A stretch of DNA of 64,000 bases from Calliopsis andreniformis. Lineage: Eukaryota; Arthropoda; Insecta; Hymenoptera; Andrenidae. A program made the position numbers and the translations under genes. Where the stretch lies: positions 62,001 through 126,000 of the forward strand of contig NW_027480505.1 of the NCBI RefSeq assembly GCF_051401765.1, given 5' to 3'. Shown here in pieces: positions 25,871 to 39,193 of the stretch (position 1 is its first letter; every line of letters begins with the position of its first letter). Below the pieces are notes generated by a model. The model was not told the DNA's origin and searched no databases. It saw only the letters and a list, made by a program, of their open reading frames with translations.

Positions 25871-26745
25871 TACGATGGAAAGCTGTTGTACTTATATTGT
25901 ATTTTATGCTTCGGGCGTTGACTTCTAAGGCCCTAACTATTCGATTTGGTGGAGCAACGCCCTACAGTGAAGCCTAGGTTGCCCGGAACGTAGAAATGAC
26001 CAGTACTTTCACACTGGTTACAGTTATTCGTTTTATACAATGGAAAAACTGTTCTATTTATTTTGCATTTTATGCTTCGGGCGTTGACTTCTAAGGCCCT
26101 AACTGTTCGATATGGTGGAGCCACGTCCTAGGGTGAAGCCTAGGTTGCCCGGTACGTAGAAGTGTCCATAACGTTCATACTGGTTGCAATTATTCGTTCT
26201 ATACAATGGAAAAACTGTTGTATTTTTATTGTATTTTATGCTTCTGGCGTTGTCATCTAAGGCCGTATCTATTCGATGTGATGTAACAACGCTCTAGAGT
26301 GAAGCCCAGGCTGCCCGGAACGTTGAAATGACCATTACTTTCACACTGTTTGCAAACATACATTATATACGATGGAAATGCTGTTGTATTTATATTGTAT
26401 TTTATGCTTCTGGCGTTGACTTCTAAGGCCCTAACTATACGATCTCGGTGGAGCAACGCCCTAGTGTGAAGCCTAGGTTGCCCTGAACGTAGAAATGACC
26501 ATAACTTTCACAATGGTTGCAATTATTCTTTTTGTACAATGGAAAAGCTGTTGTATTAACATTGTATTTTATGCTTCTGGCGGTGACTTCTAAGGCCCTA
26601 CGTATTCGATCTGGTGGAGCAATGCGTCATAGTTAAGATTAGGATGCCTGAAACGTAGAAATGGCCATTACTTTCACACTGGTTGCAATTATTCCTGTTA
26701 TACAATGGAAAAACTGTGGTATTTTTATTGTATTTTATGCTTCTG

Positions 26746-29700
26746 GCGTTGACTTCTAAGGCCCTAACTATTCGATCCGGTGGTGCAACGCCCTACAGTG
26801 AAGCCTAGGTTGCCCGGAACGTAGAAATGACCATTACTTTCACACTGTTTGCAATTATTCGTTTTATACGATGTAAAGGCTGTTGTATTTATTTTGTAGT
26901 TTATGCTTCTGGCGTTGATTTCAGAGGCCCTAACTCTTCTATCTGGTGGAGCAACGCCTCAGAGTTAAGTCTAGGATGCCCGAAACGTCGAAATGGTCAT
27001 TACTTTCGCACTGGTTGCAATTAGCCATGCTATACGATGGAAAAACTGTTGCATTTTTATTGTATTTTCTGCTTCAGGCTTTGACTTCTAAGGTCCTAGC
27101 TATTCGATCTGGTGGGGCATCGTCCAAGAGTGAAGAGTAGGTTGCCCGGAACGTAGGAATGACCATTACTTTCACCATGGTTGCAATTATTCGTTTTATA
27201 CGATGGAAAAACTGTTGTACTTATATTGTATTTTATTCTTATGGCGTTGACTTCTAAGGCCCTAACTAATCAATCTGTTGGAGCAGCGCCCTAGGGTGAA
27301 GCCTAGGTTGCCCGGAAAGTAGAAATGACCATAACTTTCATCCTGGTTGCAATTATTCATGCTATACGATGGAAAAACTGTTGCATTTTTATTGTATTTT
27401 CCGCTTCTGGCTTCGACTTCTAAGGTCCTAGCTATTCGATCTGGTGGGGCATCGCCCAAGAGTGAAGCCTAGATTGCTCGGAATGTAGAAATGACCATTA
27501 CTTTCACACTGGTTGCAATTATTCGCTTTATACGATGGAAAAACTGTTGTATTTATTTTGTAATTGGTGCTTCTGGCGTTGACTGCTTACGCCCTATCTA
27601 TTGGAACTGGTGGACCAACGCCCTAGAGTGAACCCTAGGATGCCCGGAACGTAGAAGTGACCATATCTTTCACACTGGTTGCTATTATTCCTGTTTTACG
27701 ATGGAAAAGTTGTTGTATTTATATTGTGTTTTATGCTTCTGGCGTTGACTTCTAAGGCCCTACCTATTCGATCTGGTGGAGCAACGCCCTACAGTGAAGC
27801 CTATGTTGCCCGGAACGTAGATATGACCATAACCTTCACACAGGTTGCAATTATTCGTTTTATACGATGTAAAGGCTGTTGTATTTATTTTGTAGTTTAT
27901 GCTTCTGGCGTTGATTTCAAAGGCCCTAACTCTTCTATCTGGTGGAGCAACGCCTCAGAGTTAAGTCTAGGATGCCCGAAACGTCGAAATGATCATTACT
28001 TTCGCACTGGTTGCAATTAGCCATGCCATACGGTGGAAAAACTGTTGCATTTTTATTGTATTTTCTGCTTCTGGCTTTGACTTCTAAGGTCGTAGCTATT
28101 CGATCTGGCGGAGCAACGCCCCAGAGTGAAGCCTGTGTTGCCCGGAACGTAGAAATGAGCATAATATTCACACTGGTAACAATTTTTCGTTTTATACGTT
28201 GGAAAAACTGATGCATTTTTATTGTATTTTCCGCTTCTGGCTTCGACTTCTAAGGTCCTAGCTATTCGATCTGGTGGGACATCGTCCAAGAGTCAAGCCT
28301 ATGTTGCCCGGAACGTAGAAATGACCATAACTTTCACACTGGTTGCAATTATTCCTTTTATACGATGGAAAAACTGTTGCATCTTTATTGTATTTTAGGC
28401 TTCTGGCGTTGACTTCTAAGGCCCTAACTATTCGATCAGCTGGAGCAACGCCCTAGAGTGAAGCCTAGATTGCTCGGAATGTAGAAATGACCATAACTTT
28501 CACACTGGTTGCAATTATTCATTTTATACGATGGAAAAACTGTTGTACTTATATTGTATTTTATTCTTATGGCGTTGAATTCCAAGTCCCTAGCTATACG
28601 ATCTGGTGGAGCAACGGCCTAGAGTGAAACCTAGGTTACCCGGAACGTAGAAATGACCAGTACTTTCATACTGTTTGCAGTTATTCCTGTTATACGATGG
28701 AAAAACTGCTGCATCTTTATTGTATTTTATGCTTCTGGCGTTGATTTCTAAGGCCCTAACTATTCGATCTGGTGGAGGAACGCCCTACAGTGAAGCCTAG
28801 GTTGCCCGGAACATGGAAATGACCATTACTTTCACACTGGTTGCAATTATTCCTGTTATATGATGGAAGAACTGTTGCACTTTTATTGCATTTTATGCTT
28901 CGGGCATTGACTTCTAAGGCCCTAACTAATCAATCTGTTGGAGCAGCGCCCTAGGGTGAAGCCTAGGTTCCCCGGAAAGTAGAAATGACCATAACTTTCA
29001 TCCTGGTTGCAATTATTCGTTTTATATGATGGAAAAACTGTTGTATTTATATTGTATTTTATCCTTCTGGCGTTCACTTCTTAGGCCCTAACTATTCGAT
29101 TTGGTGGAACAACGCCCTAAGGTGAAGCCTAGGTTGCCCGGAACGTAGAATTGACCATCACATTCAAACTGGTTGCAATTATTCCTGTTATATGATGGAA
29201 ACACTGTTGTATTTTTTTTGCATTTTATGGTTCGGGCGTTGACTTCTAAGGCCCTAACTATTCAATCTGTTGGAGCCACGCCCTAGGGTGAAGCCTAGGT
29301 TGCTCGGAAAGTAGAAATGACCATAACATTCACACTGGTTACAATTATTCGTTTTATACGATGGAAAAACTGTTGCATTTTTATTGTATTTTCCGCTTCT
29401 GGCTTCGACTTCTAAGGTCCTAGCTATTCGATCTGGTGGGGCATAGTCCAAGAGTGAAGCCTATGTTGCCCGGAACGTAGAAATGACCATATCTTTCACA
29501 CTGATTGCTATTATTCCTGTTATACGATGGAAAAGTTGTTGTATTTATATTGTCTTTTATGCTTCTGGCGTTGACTTCTAAGGCCCTAACTATTCGATCC
29601 GGTGGTGCAACGCCCTACAGTGAAGCCTAGGTTGCCCGGAACGTAGAAATGACCATTACTTTCACACTGTTTGCAATTATTCGTTTTATACGATGGAAAA

Positions 29701-29834
29701 ACTGTTGTATTTATATTGTATTTTATGCTTCTGGCGTTGACTTCTGAGGCACTATCTATTCGATCTGGTGGAGCAACGCCCTAGAGTGAAGCCTAGGTTG
29801 CTCGGAATGTAGAAATGACAATAACTTTCACAGT
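26746..29834 (+). repeat. Divergent satellite stretch with six-monomer repeat
   Basis: About 19 monomers that are more diverse than their neighbours. A 6-monomer spacing (996 bp) links about 26,820-27,060 and 27,816-28,060: TTTGTAGTTTATG is at 26,894 and 27,890, followed by the rare GCCTCAGAGTTAAGTCTAGG form. A variant reading TGCATTTTTATTGTATTTTC followed by TGCTTC or CGCTTC recurs near 27,050, 27,385, 28,045, 28,210 and 29,370. It is satellite throughout, with no gene. Confidence 0.8.
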
Positions 29835-30685
29835 GCTTGCAATTATTCGTTCTATACGATGGAAACGCTGTTGTATTTATATTGTATTTTATGCCTCTGG
29901 CGTTGACTTCTAAGGCCGTAGCTAATAGATGTGGTGGAGCAACGCCCTAGAGTGACGCCTAGGGTGCTCGGAACGTAGAAATGACCATTAGCTTCACACT
30001 GGTTGCTATTATTCGTTTTATACGATGGAAAAGCTGTTGTATTTATATCGTTTTTTATGCTTCTGGCATTGACTTCTTAGGCCGTAACCATTCGGTCTGG
30101 TGGAGCAACGCCCTGGAGTGAAACCTAGGTTGCCCGGAACGTAGAATTGGCCATCACTTTCAAACTGGTTGCAATTATTCCTGTTATATGATGGAAACAC
30201 TGTTGTATTTTTTTTGCATTTTATGGTTTGGGCGTTGACTTCTAAGGCCCTAACTATTCAATCTGTTGGACCAACGCCCTAGGGTGAAGCCTAGCTTGCT
30301 CGGAAAGTAGAAATGACCATAAGTTTCATACTGGTTGCAATTATTCGTTTTATACGATGGAAAAGCTGTTGTATTTATATCGTATTTCATGCTTCTGGGG
30401 TTGACTTCTTAGGCCGTAACTATTCGGTCTGGTGGAGCAACGCCCTGGAGTGAAACCTAGGTTGCCCGGAACGTAGAATTGGCCATCAATTTCAAACTGG
30501 TTGCAATTATACCTGTTATATGATGGAAACACTGCTGTATTTTTTTTGCATTTTATGGATCGGGCGTTGACTTCTAAGGCCCTAACTATTCAATCCGTTG
30601 GAGCAACGCCCTAGGGTGAAGTCTAGGTTGCTCGGAAAGTAGAAATGACCATAAGTTTCATACTGGTTGCAATTATTCGTTTTAT
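29835..30685 (+). repeat. Copied five-monomer segment
   Basis: Matches about 21,701-22,551 at a spacing of 8,134 bp (49 x 166), and again about 31,494-32,220 and 34,482-35,332. It contains A/B alternating units with GCCGTAACCATTCGGTC and AATTGGCCATCA marks. The intervening 30,686-31,490 holds mixed monomers, with a 1-bp deletion near 31,260 (TACGATCAGAGGAAC). Confidence 0.8.
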
Positions 30686-32474
30686 ACAATGGAAAAACTG
30701 TTGTATTTATATTGTATTTTATGCTTCTGGCGTTGACTTCTAAGGCACTAACTATTCGAGCTGGTGGAGCAACGCCCTAGAGTGAAGCCTAGGTTGCCCG
30801 TAACGTAGAATTGGTCATCACTTTCAAACTGGTTGCAATTATTCCTGATATATGATGGAAACACTGTTGTATTTTTTTTGCATTTTATGGTTCGGGCGTT
30901 GACTTCTAAGGCCCTAACTATTCAATCGGTTGGAGCAACGCCCTAGGGTGAAGCCTAGGTTGCTCGGAAAGTAGAAGTGACCATAAGTTTAATACTGGTT
31001 GCAATTATTCGTTTAATACGATGGAAAAACTGTTGTATTTATATTGTATTTTATGCCTCTGGCGTTGACTTCTAAGGCCGTAGCTATAAGATGTGGTGGG
31101 GCAACGCCCTAGAGTGAAGCCTAGGTTGCCCGGAACGTAGAAATGACCATTACTTTCACACTGGTTGCAATTATTCGTTTTATACGATGGAAAAGCAGTT
31201 GTATTTATATCGCATTTTATGCTTCTGGCGTTGACTTCTTAGGCCCTAACTATACGATCAGAGGAACAACGCCCTAGAGTGAAGCCTAGGTTTCCTGGAA
31301 CGTAGAAATGACCATCACCGTCACACGGGTTGCAATCATTCCTGTTATAGGATGGAAAGACTGTTGTATTTTTATTGTATTTTATACTCCAGTCGGTGAC
31401 TTCTGAGGCCGCAGCTATTCGATGTGGTGGAAGAACGCCATAGAGTGAAGCCTAGGTTGCCCGGAACGTAGAAATGACCATAACTTTCACACTGCTTGCA
31501 ATTATTCGTTTTATACGATGGAAACGCTGTTGTATTTATATTGTATTTTATGCCTCTGGCGTTGACTTCTAAGGCCGTAGCTATTAGATGTGGTGGAGCA
31601 ACGCCCTGGAGTGACGCCTAGGGTGCTCGGAACGTAGAAATGACCATTACTTTCACACTGGTTGCTATTATTCGTTTTATACGATGGAAAAGCTGTTGTA
31701 TTTATATCGTTTTTTATGCTTCTGGCATTGACTTCTTAGGCCGTAACCATTCGGTCTGGTGGAGCAACCCCCTGGAGTGAAACCTAGGTTGCCCGGAACG
31801 TAGAATTGGCCATCACTTTCAAACTGGTTGCAATTATTCCTGTTATATGATGGAAACACTGTTGTATTTTTTTTGCATTTTATGGCTTGGGCGTTGACTT
31901 CTAAGGCCCTAACTATTCAATCTGTTGGACCAGCGCCCTAGGGTGAAGCCTAGCTTGCTCGGAAAGTAGAAATGACCATAAGTTTCATACTGGTTGCAAT
32001 TATTCGTTTTATACGATGGAAAAGCTGTTGTATTTATATCGTATTTTATGCTTCTGGCGTTGACTTCTTAGGCCGTAACTATTCGGTCTGGTGGAGCAAC
32101 GCCCTGGAGTGAAACCTAGGTTGCCCGGAACGTAGAATTGGCCATCAATTTCAAACTGGTTGCAATTATACCTGTTATATGATGGAAACACTGCTGTATT
32201 TTTTTTGCATTTTATGGATCGGGCGTTGACTTCTAAGGCCCTAACTATTCAATCTGTAAGAGCAACGCCCTAGGGTGTAGCCTAGGTTGCCCGTAAAGTA
32301 GAAATGACCATAGCTTTCATACTGGTTGCAATTATTCGTTTTATACGATGGAAAAACTGTAGTGTTTATATTGTATTTTATGCTTCGGGCGTTGACTTCT
32401 ATGGCACTAACTATTCGATCTGGTGGAGCAACGCCCTAGACTGAAGCCTAGGTTGCCCGGAACGTAGAATTGGC

Positions 32475-34260
32475 CATCACTCTCAAACTGGCTGCAATTA
32501 TTCCTGTTATATGATGGAAACACTGTTGTATTTCTATTGTATTTTATGCTTCAGGCGTAGGCTTCTTAATCCGTAGCCTTTCGATATGGTGGAGCACCGC
32601 CCTAGAGTGAAGCCTAGGTTGCTCGGAACGTAGAAATGACCTCTACTTTCACACTGTTTGCAATTATTCATTTAATACGATGGAAAAGCTGTTGTATTTA
32701 TATCGTATTTTATGCTTCGGGCGTCGACTTCTTAGAACCTAACATTTCGATCTAGTGGAGCAACGCCCTACAGTGAAGCCTAGGTTGCCCGGAACGTAGA
32801 TATGACCATAACCTTCACACAGGTTGCAATTATACGTTTTATACGGTGTAAAGGCTGTTGTATTTATTTTGTATTTTATTCTTCTGGTGTTGACTTCTTA
32901 GGCCCTAACTATTCGATCTGGCGGAACAACGCGGTAGAGTGAAGCCTAGGTTGCCCTGAACGTAGAAATGACCATTACTTTCACACTGTTTGCAATTATT
33001 CCTTTTATACGATGGAACAGCTGTTGTATTTATATCGTATTTTATGCTTCTGGCGTTGACTTCTAAGGACCTAACTATTCGATCTGGCGGAGCAACGCCC
33101 TAGAGTGAAGCCTAGGTTGCTCGGAGTGTAGAAATGACCATAACTTTCACACTGGTTGCTATTATTCGTTTTATACGATGGAAAGACTTTTATATTTATA
33201 TTGCATTTTATGATTCTGGCGTTGACTTCTTAGGCCCTAACTATTCGATCTGGTGGAACAACGACAAAGAGTGAAGCCTAGGTTGCCTGGAACGTAGAAA
33301 TGACCATCACTTTCACACTGGTTGCAATTATTCCTGTTATAGGGTGGAAAGACTGTTGTTTTTTTATTGTATTTTATACTTCAGGCCGTGAGTTCTGAGG
33401 CCGTATCTATTCGATGTGGTGGATGAACGCCATAGAGTGACGCCTAGGTTGCCCGGAACGTAGAAATGACCATTACTTTCACAATGTTCGCAATCATTCA
33501 TTTTATACGATGGAAAAACTGTTGTACTTATATTGTATTTTATGCTTCGGGCGTTGACTTCTAAGGCCCTAACTATTCGATTTGGTGGAGCAACGCCCTA
33601 CAGTGAAGCCTAGGTTGCCCGGAACGTAGAAATGACCAGTACTTTCACACTGGTTACAGTTATTCGTTTTATACAATGGAAAAACTGTTCTATTTATTTT
33701 GCATTTTATGCTTCGGGCGTTGACTTCTAAGGCCCTAACTATTCGATCTGGTGGAGCAACGCCCTAGGGTGAAGCCTAGGTTGCTAGGAAACTAGAAATG
33801 ACCATAAGTTTCATACTGGTTTCAATCATTCGTTTTATACGATGGAAAAACTGTTGTATTTATATTGTATTTTATGCTTCTGACGTTGACTTCTAAGGCA
33901 CTAACTATTCGATCTGGTGGAGCAACGCCCTACAGTGAAGCCTAGATTGCCCGGAAGGTAGAATTGGCCATCACTTTCAAACTGGTTGCTATTATTCGTT
34001 TTATACGATGGAAAGACTTTTATATTTATATTGCATTTTATGATTCTGGCGTTGACTTCTTAGGCCCTAACTATTCGATCTGGTGGAACAACGACATAGA
34101 GTGAAGCCTAGGTTGCTTGGAACGTAGAAATGACCATCACTTTCACACTGGTTGCAATTATTCCTGTTATAGGGTGGAAAGACTGTTGTTTTTTTATTGT
34201 ATTTTATACTTCAGGCCGTGAGTTCTGAGGCCGTATCTATTCGATGTGGTGGATGAACGC
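32475..34260 (+). repeat. Block copied 22 monomers apart (relative of 36,128-37,885)
   Basis: TCTCAAACTGGCTG at 32,481 and 36,133 are 3,652 bp apart (22 x 166). The same block also occurs at about 18,035-19,850 and 23,345-25,130, so the window has four copies of roughly 1.8 kb. Immediately upstream, 31,490-32,475 follows 21,697-23,350 but with two clean 332-bp losses. The spacing steps from 9,793 to 9,461 to 9,129 near 32,230-32,260 and 32,475. Confidence 0.85.
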
Positions 34261-37200
34261 CATAGAGTGACGCCTAGGTTGCCCGGAACGTAGAAATAAC
34301 CATAACTTTCACACTGGTTGCAATTATTCGTTTTATATGATGGTACAGCTGTTGTATTTATATTGTATTTTATGCCTCTGGCGTTGACTTCTAAGGCCGT
34401 AGCTATTAGATGTGGTGGATCAACGCCCTAGAGTGACGCCTAGGGTGCTCGGAACGTAGAAATGACCATTACTTTCACACTGCTTGCAATTATTCGTTTT
34501 ATACGATGGAAACGCTGTTGTATTTATATTGTATTTTATGCCTCTGGCGTTGACTTCTAAGGCCGTAGCTATTAGATGTGGTGGAGCAACGCCCTGGAGT
34601 GACGCCTAGGGTGCTCGGAACGTAGAAATGACCATTACTTTCACACTGGTTGCTATTATTCGTTTTATACGATGGAAAAGCTGTTGTATTTATATCGTTT
34701 TTTATGCTTCTGGCATTGACTTCTTAGGCCGTAACCATTCGGTCTGGTGGAGCAACCCCCTGGAGTGAAACCTAGGTTGCCCGGAACGTAGAATTGGCCA
34801 TCACTTTCAAACTGGTTGCAATTATTCCTGTTATATGATGGAAACACTGTTGTATTTTTTTTGCATTTTATGGCTTGGGCGTTGACTTCTAAGGCCCTAA
34901 CTATTCAATCTGTTGGACCAGCGCCCTAGGGTGAAGCCTAGCTTGCTCGGAAAGTAGAAATGACCATAAGTTTCATACTGGTTGCAATTATTCGTTTTAT
35001 ACGATGGAAAAGCTGTTGTATTTATATCGTATTTTATGCTTCTGGCGTTGACTTCTTAGGCCGTAACTATTCGGTCTGGTGGAGCAACGCCCTGGAGTGA
35101 AACCTAGGTTGCCCGGAACGTAGAATTGGCCATCAATTTCAAACTGGTTGCAATTATACCTGTTATATGATGGAAACACTGCTGTATTTTTTTTGCATTT
35201 TATGGATCGGGCGTTGACTTCTAAGGCCCTAACTATTCAATCCGTTGGAGCAACGCCCTAGGGTGAAGCCTAGGTTGCTCGGAAAGTAGAAATGACCATA
35301 AGTTTCATACTGGTTGCAATTATTCGTTTTATACGATGGAAAAGCTGTTGTATTTATATTGTATTTTATGCTTCTGGCGTTGACTTCTAAGGCACTAACT
35401 ATTCGATCTGGTGGAGCAACGCCCTAGAGTGAAGCCTAAGATGCCCGGAACGTAGTTATTGCCATCACTTTCAGACTGGTTGCAAATATTCCTGTTATAT
35501 GGTGGAAAAGCTGTTGTATTTTTATTGCATTATATGCGTCGGGCATTAACTTCTAAGGCCCTATCTATTCAATCTGTAAGAGCAACGCCCTAGGGTGTAG
35601 CCTAGGTTGCCCGTAAAGTAGAAATGACCATAGCTTTCATACTGGTTGCAATTATTCGTTTTATACGATGGAAAAACTGTAGTGTTTATATTGTATTTTA
35701 TGCTTCGGGCGTTGACTTCTATGGCACTAACTATTCGATCTGGTGGAGCAACGCCCTAGACTGAAGCCTAGGTTGCCCGGAACGTAGAATTGGCCATCAC
35801 TTTCAAACTGGTAGCAATTATTCCTGTTATATGATGGAAACACTGTTGTATTTTGTTTGCATTTTATGGTTCGGGCGTTGACTTCTAAGGCCCTAACTAT
35901 TCAATCCGTTGGAGCACCGCCCTAGGGTGAAGCTTAGGTTGCTCGGAAAGTAGAAATGACCATAAGTTTCATACTGGTTGCAATTATTCGTTTTATAAGA
36001 TGGAAAAGCTGTTGTATTTATATTGTATTTTATGCTTCTGGCGTTGACTTCTAAGGCACTAACTATTCGATATGGAGGAGCAACGCCCTAGAGTGAAGCC
36101 TAGGATGCCCGGAACGTAGAATGGGCCATCACTCTCAAACTGGCTGCAATTATTCCTGTTATATGATGGAAACACTGTTGTATTTCTATTGTATTTTATG
36201 CTTCAGGCGTAGGCTTCTTAATCCGTAGCCTTTCGATATGGTGGAGCACCGCCCTAGAGTGAAGCCTAGGTTGCTCGGAACGTAGAAATGACCTCTACTT
36301 TCACACTGTTTGCAATTATTCATTTAATACGATGGAAAAGCTGTTGTATTTATATCGTATTTTATGCTTCGGGCGTCGACTTCTTAGGCCCTAACATTTC
36401 GATCTAGTGGAGCAACGCCCTACAGTGAAGCCTAGGTTGCCCGGAACGTAGATATGACCATAACCTTCACACAGGTTGCAATTATACGTTTTATACGGTG
36501 TAAAGGCTGTTGTATTTATTTTGTATTTTATTCTTCTGGTGTTGACTTCTTAGGCCCTAACTATTCGATCTGGCGGAACAACGCGGTAGAGTGAAGCCTA
36601 GGTTGCCCTGAACGTAGAAATGACCATTACTTTCACACTGTTTGCAATTATTCCTTTTATACGATGGAACAGCTGTTGTATTTATATCGTATTTTATGCT
36701 TCTGGCGTTGACTTCTAAGGACCTAACTATTCGATCTGGCGGAGCAACGCCCTAGAGTGAAGCCTAGGTTGCTCGGAGTGTAGAAATGACCATAACTTTC
36801 ACACTGGTTGCTATTATTCGTTTTATACGATGGAAAGACTTTTATATTTATATTGCATTTTATGATTCTGGCGTTGACTTCTTAGGCCCTAACTATTCGA
36901 TCTGGTGGAACAACGACATAGAGTGAAGCCTAGGTTGCCTGGAACGTAGAAATGACCATCACTTTCACACTGGTTGCAATTATTCCTGTTATAGGGTGGA
37001 AAGACTGTTGTTTTTTTATTGTATTTTATACTTCAGGCCGTGAGTTCTGAGGCCGTATCTATTCGATGTGGTGGATGAACGCCATAGAGTGACGCCTAGG
37101 TTGCCCGGAACGTAGAAATGACCATTACTTTCACAATGTTCGCAATCATTCATTTTATACGATGGAAAAACTGTTGTACTTATATTGTATTTTATGCTTC

Positions 37201-39193
37201 GGGCGTTGACTTCTAAGGCCCTAACTATTCGATTTGGTGGAGCAACGCCCTACAGTGAAGCCTAGGTTGCCCGGAACGTAGAAATGACCAGTACTTTCAC
37301 ACTGGTTACAGTTATTCGTTTTATACAATGGAAAAACTGTTCTATTTATTTTGCATTTTATGCTTCGGGCGTTGACTTCTAAGGCCCTAACTATTCGATC
37401 TGGTGGAGCAACGCCCTAGGGTGAAGCCTAGGTTGCTAGGAAACTAGAAATGACCATAAGTTTCATACTGGTTTCAATCATTCGTTTTATACGATGGAAA
37501 AACTGTTGTATTTATATTGTATTTTATGCTTCTGACGTTGACTTCTAAGGCACTAACTATTCGATCTGGTGGAGCAACGCCCTACAGTGAAGCCTAGATT
37601 GCCCGGAAGGTAGAATTGGCCATCACTTTCAAACTGGTTGCTATTATTCGTTTTATACGATGGAAAGACTTTTATATTTATATTGCATTTTATGATTCTG
37701 GCGTTGACTTCTTAGGCCCTAACTATTCGATCTGGTGGAACAACGACATAGAGTGAAGCCTAGGTTGCCTGGAACGTAGAAATGACCATCACTTTCACAC
37801 TGGTTGCAATTATTCCTGTTATAGGGTGGAAAGACTGTTGTTTTTTTATTGTATTTTATACTTCAGGCCGTGAGTTCTGAGGCCGTAGCTATTAGATGTG
37901 GTGGATCAACGCCCTAGAGTGACGCCTAGGGTGCTCGGAACGTAGAAATGACCATTACTTTCACACTGGTTGCAATTATTCCTTTTATACGATGGAACAG
38001 CTATTGTATTTATATCGTATTTTATGCTTCTGGCGTTGACTTCTAAGGACCTAACTGTTCGATCTGGTGTAGCAACGCCCTAGAGTGAAGCCTAGGTTGC
38101 TCGGAATGTAGAAATGACCATAACTTTCAGACTGGTTGCAATTATTCGTTTTATACGATGGAAAAACTGTTCTATTTATTTTGTATTTTATGCTTCGGGC
38201 GTAGACTTCTGAGGCCCTAACTATTCGATCTGGTCGACCAACGCCCTAGAGTGAAGCCTAGGTTGCACGGAACGTAGAAATGACCATTACTTTCACACTG
38301 TTTGCAATTACTACTTTTATACGATGGAAAAGCTGTTGTATTTTTATTGCATTTTATGCTTCGGGCGTTGACTTCTAAGGCCCTAACTATTCTATCTGTT
38401 GGAGCAACGCCCTAGAGTGAAGCCTAGGTTGCTCGGAATGTAGAAATGACCATAACTTTCACACTGGTTGCAATGATTCGTTTTATACGATGGAAAGCTG
38501 TTGTATTTATATTGTACTTTATGCTTCTTGCGTTGAATTCTAAGTCCCTAACTGTTCGATATGGTGGAGCCACGTCCTAGGGTGAAGCCTAGGTTGCCCG
38601 GTACGTAGAAGTGTCCATAACGTTCATACTGGTTGCAATTATTCGTTCTATACAATGGAAAAACTGTTGTATTTTTATTGTATTTTATGCTTCTGGCGTT
38701 GTCATCTAAGGCCGTATCTATTCGATGTGATGTAACAACGCTCTAGAGTGAAGCCCAGGCTGCCCGGAACGTTGAAATGACCATTACTTTCACACTGTTT
38801 GCAAACATACATTATATACGATGGAAATGCTGTTGTATTTATATTGTATTTTATGCTTCTGGCGTTGACTTCTAAGGCCCTAACTATACGATCTCGGTGG
38901 AGCAACGCCCTAGTGTGAAGCCTAGGTTGCCCTGAACGTAGAAATGACCATAACTTTCACAATGGTTGCAATTATTCTTTTTGTACAATGGAAAAGCTGT
39001 TGTATTAACATTGTATTTTATGCTTCTGGCGGTGACTTCTAAGGCCCTACGTATTCGATCTGGTGGAGCAATGCGTCATAGTTAAGATTAGGATGCCTGA
39101 AACGTAGAAATGGCCATTACTTTCACACTGGTTGCAATTATTCCTGTTATACAATGGAAAAACTGTGGTATTTTTATTGTATTTTATGCTTCA
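34259..39193 (+). repeat. Long segmental repeat, copy 2 (about 4.9 kb)
   Basis: Copy of 21,478-26,745 lacking two whole monomers: one at about 37,885, where GAGGCCGTAGC continues as another unit, and one near 38,500-38,550. Otherwise it is collinear, and it shares the +1 insertion at about 38,895. The copy ends at about 39,193, within 740 bp of the inversion junction. Confidence 0.88.
34658..36168 (+). repeat. Alternating A/B dimeric organisation, second copy
   Basis: Copy of 21,877-23,387 at a spacing of 12,781 bp with the same ten-unit A/B order. Losses of exactly 332 bp in the related copy near 32,230-32,480 keep this alternation in register, which supports the dimer as the unit of exchange in this part of the array. 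Confidence 0.83.

Larger units (their letters stand above)
21478..26745 (+). repeat. Long segmental repeat, copy 1 (about 5.3 kb)
   Basis: Copied at about 34,259-39,193. The spacing is 12,781 bp at first (77 monomers less 1), falls to 12,615 after about 25,270 and to 12,449 after about 26,100. Each step is exactly 166 bp, that is, one monomer lost from copy 2 or gained in copy 1. Shared rare marks near the end include ACGATCTCGGTGG (+1 bp), TACATTATATACG and CTGTGGTATTTTTATTG. It overlaps the 32-monomer block above. Confidence 0.88.
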
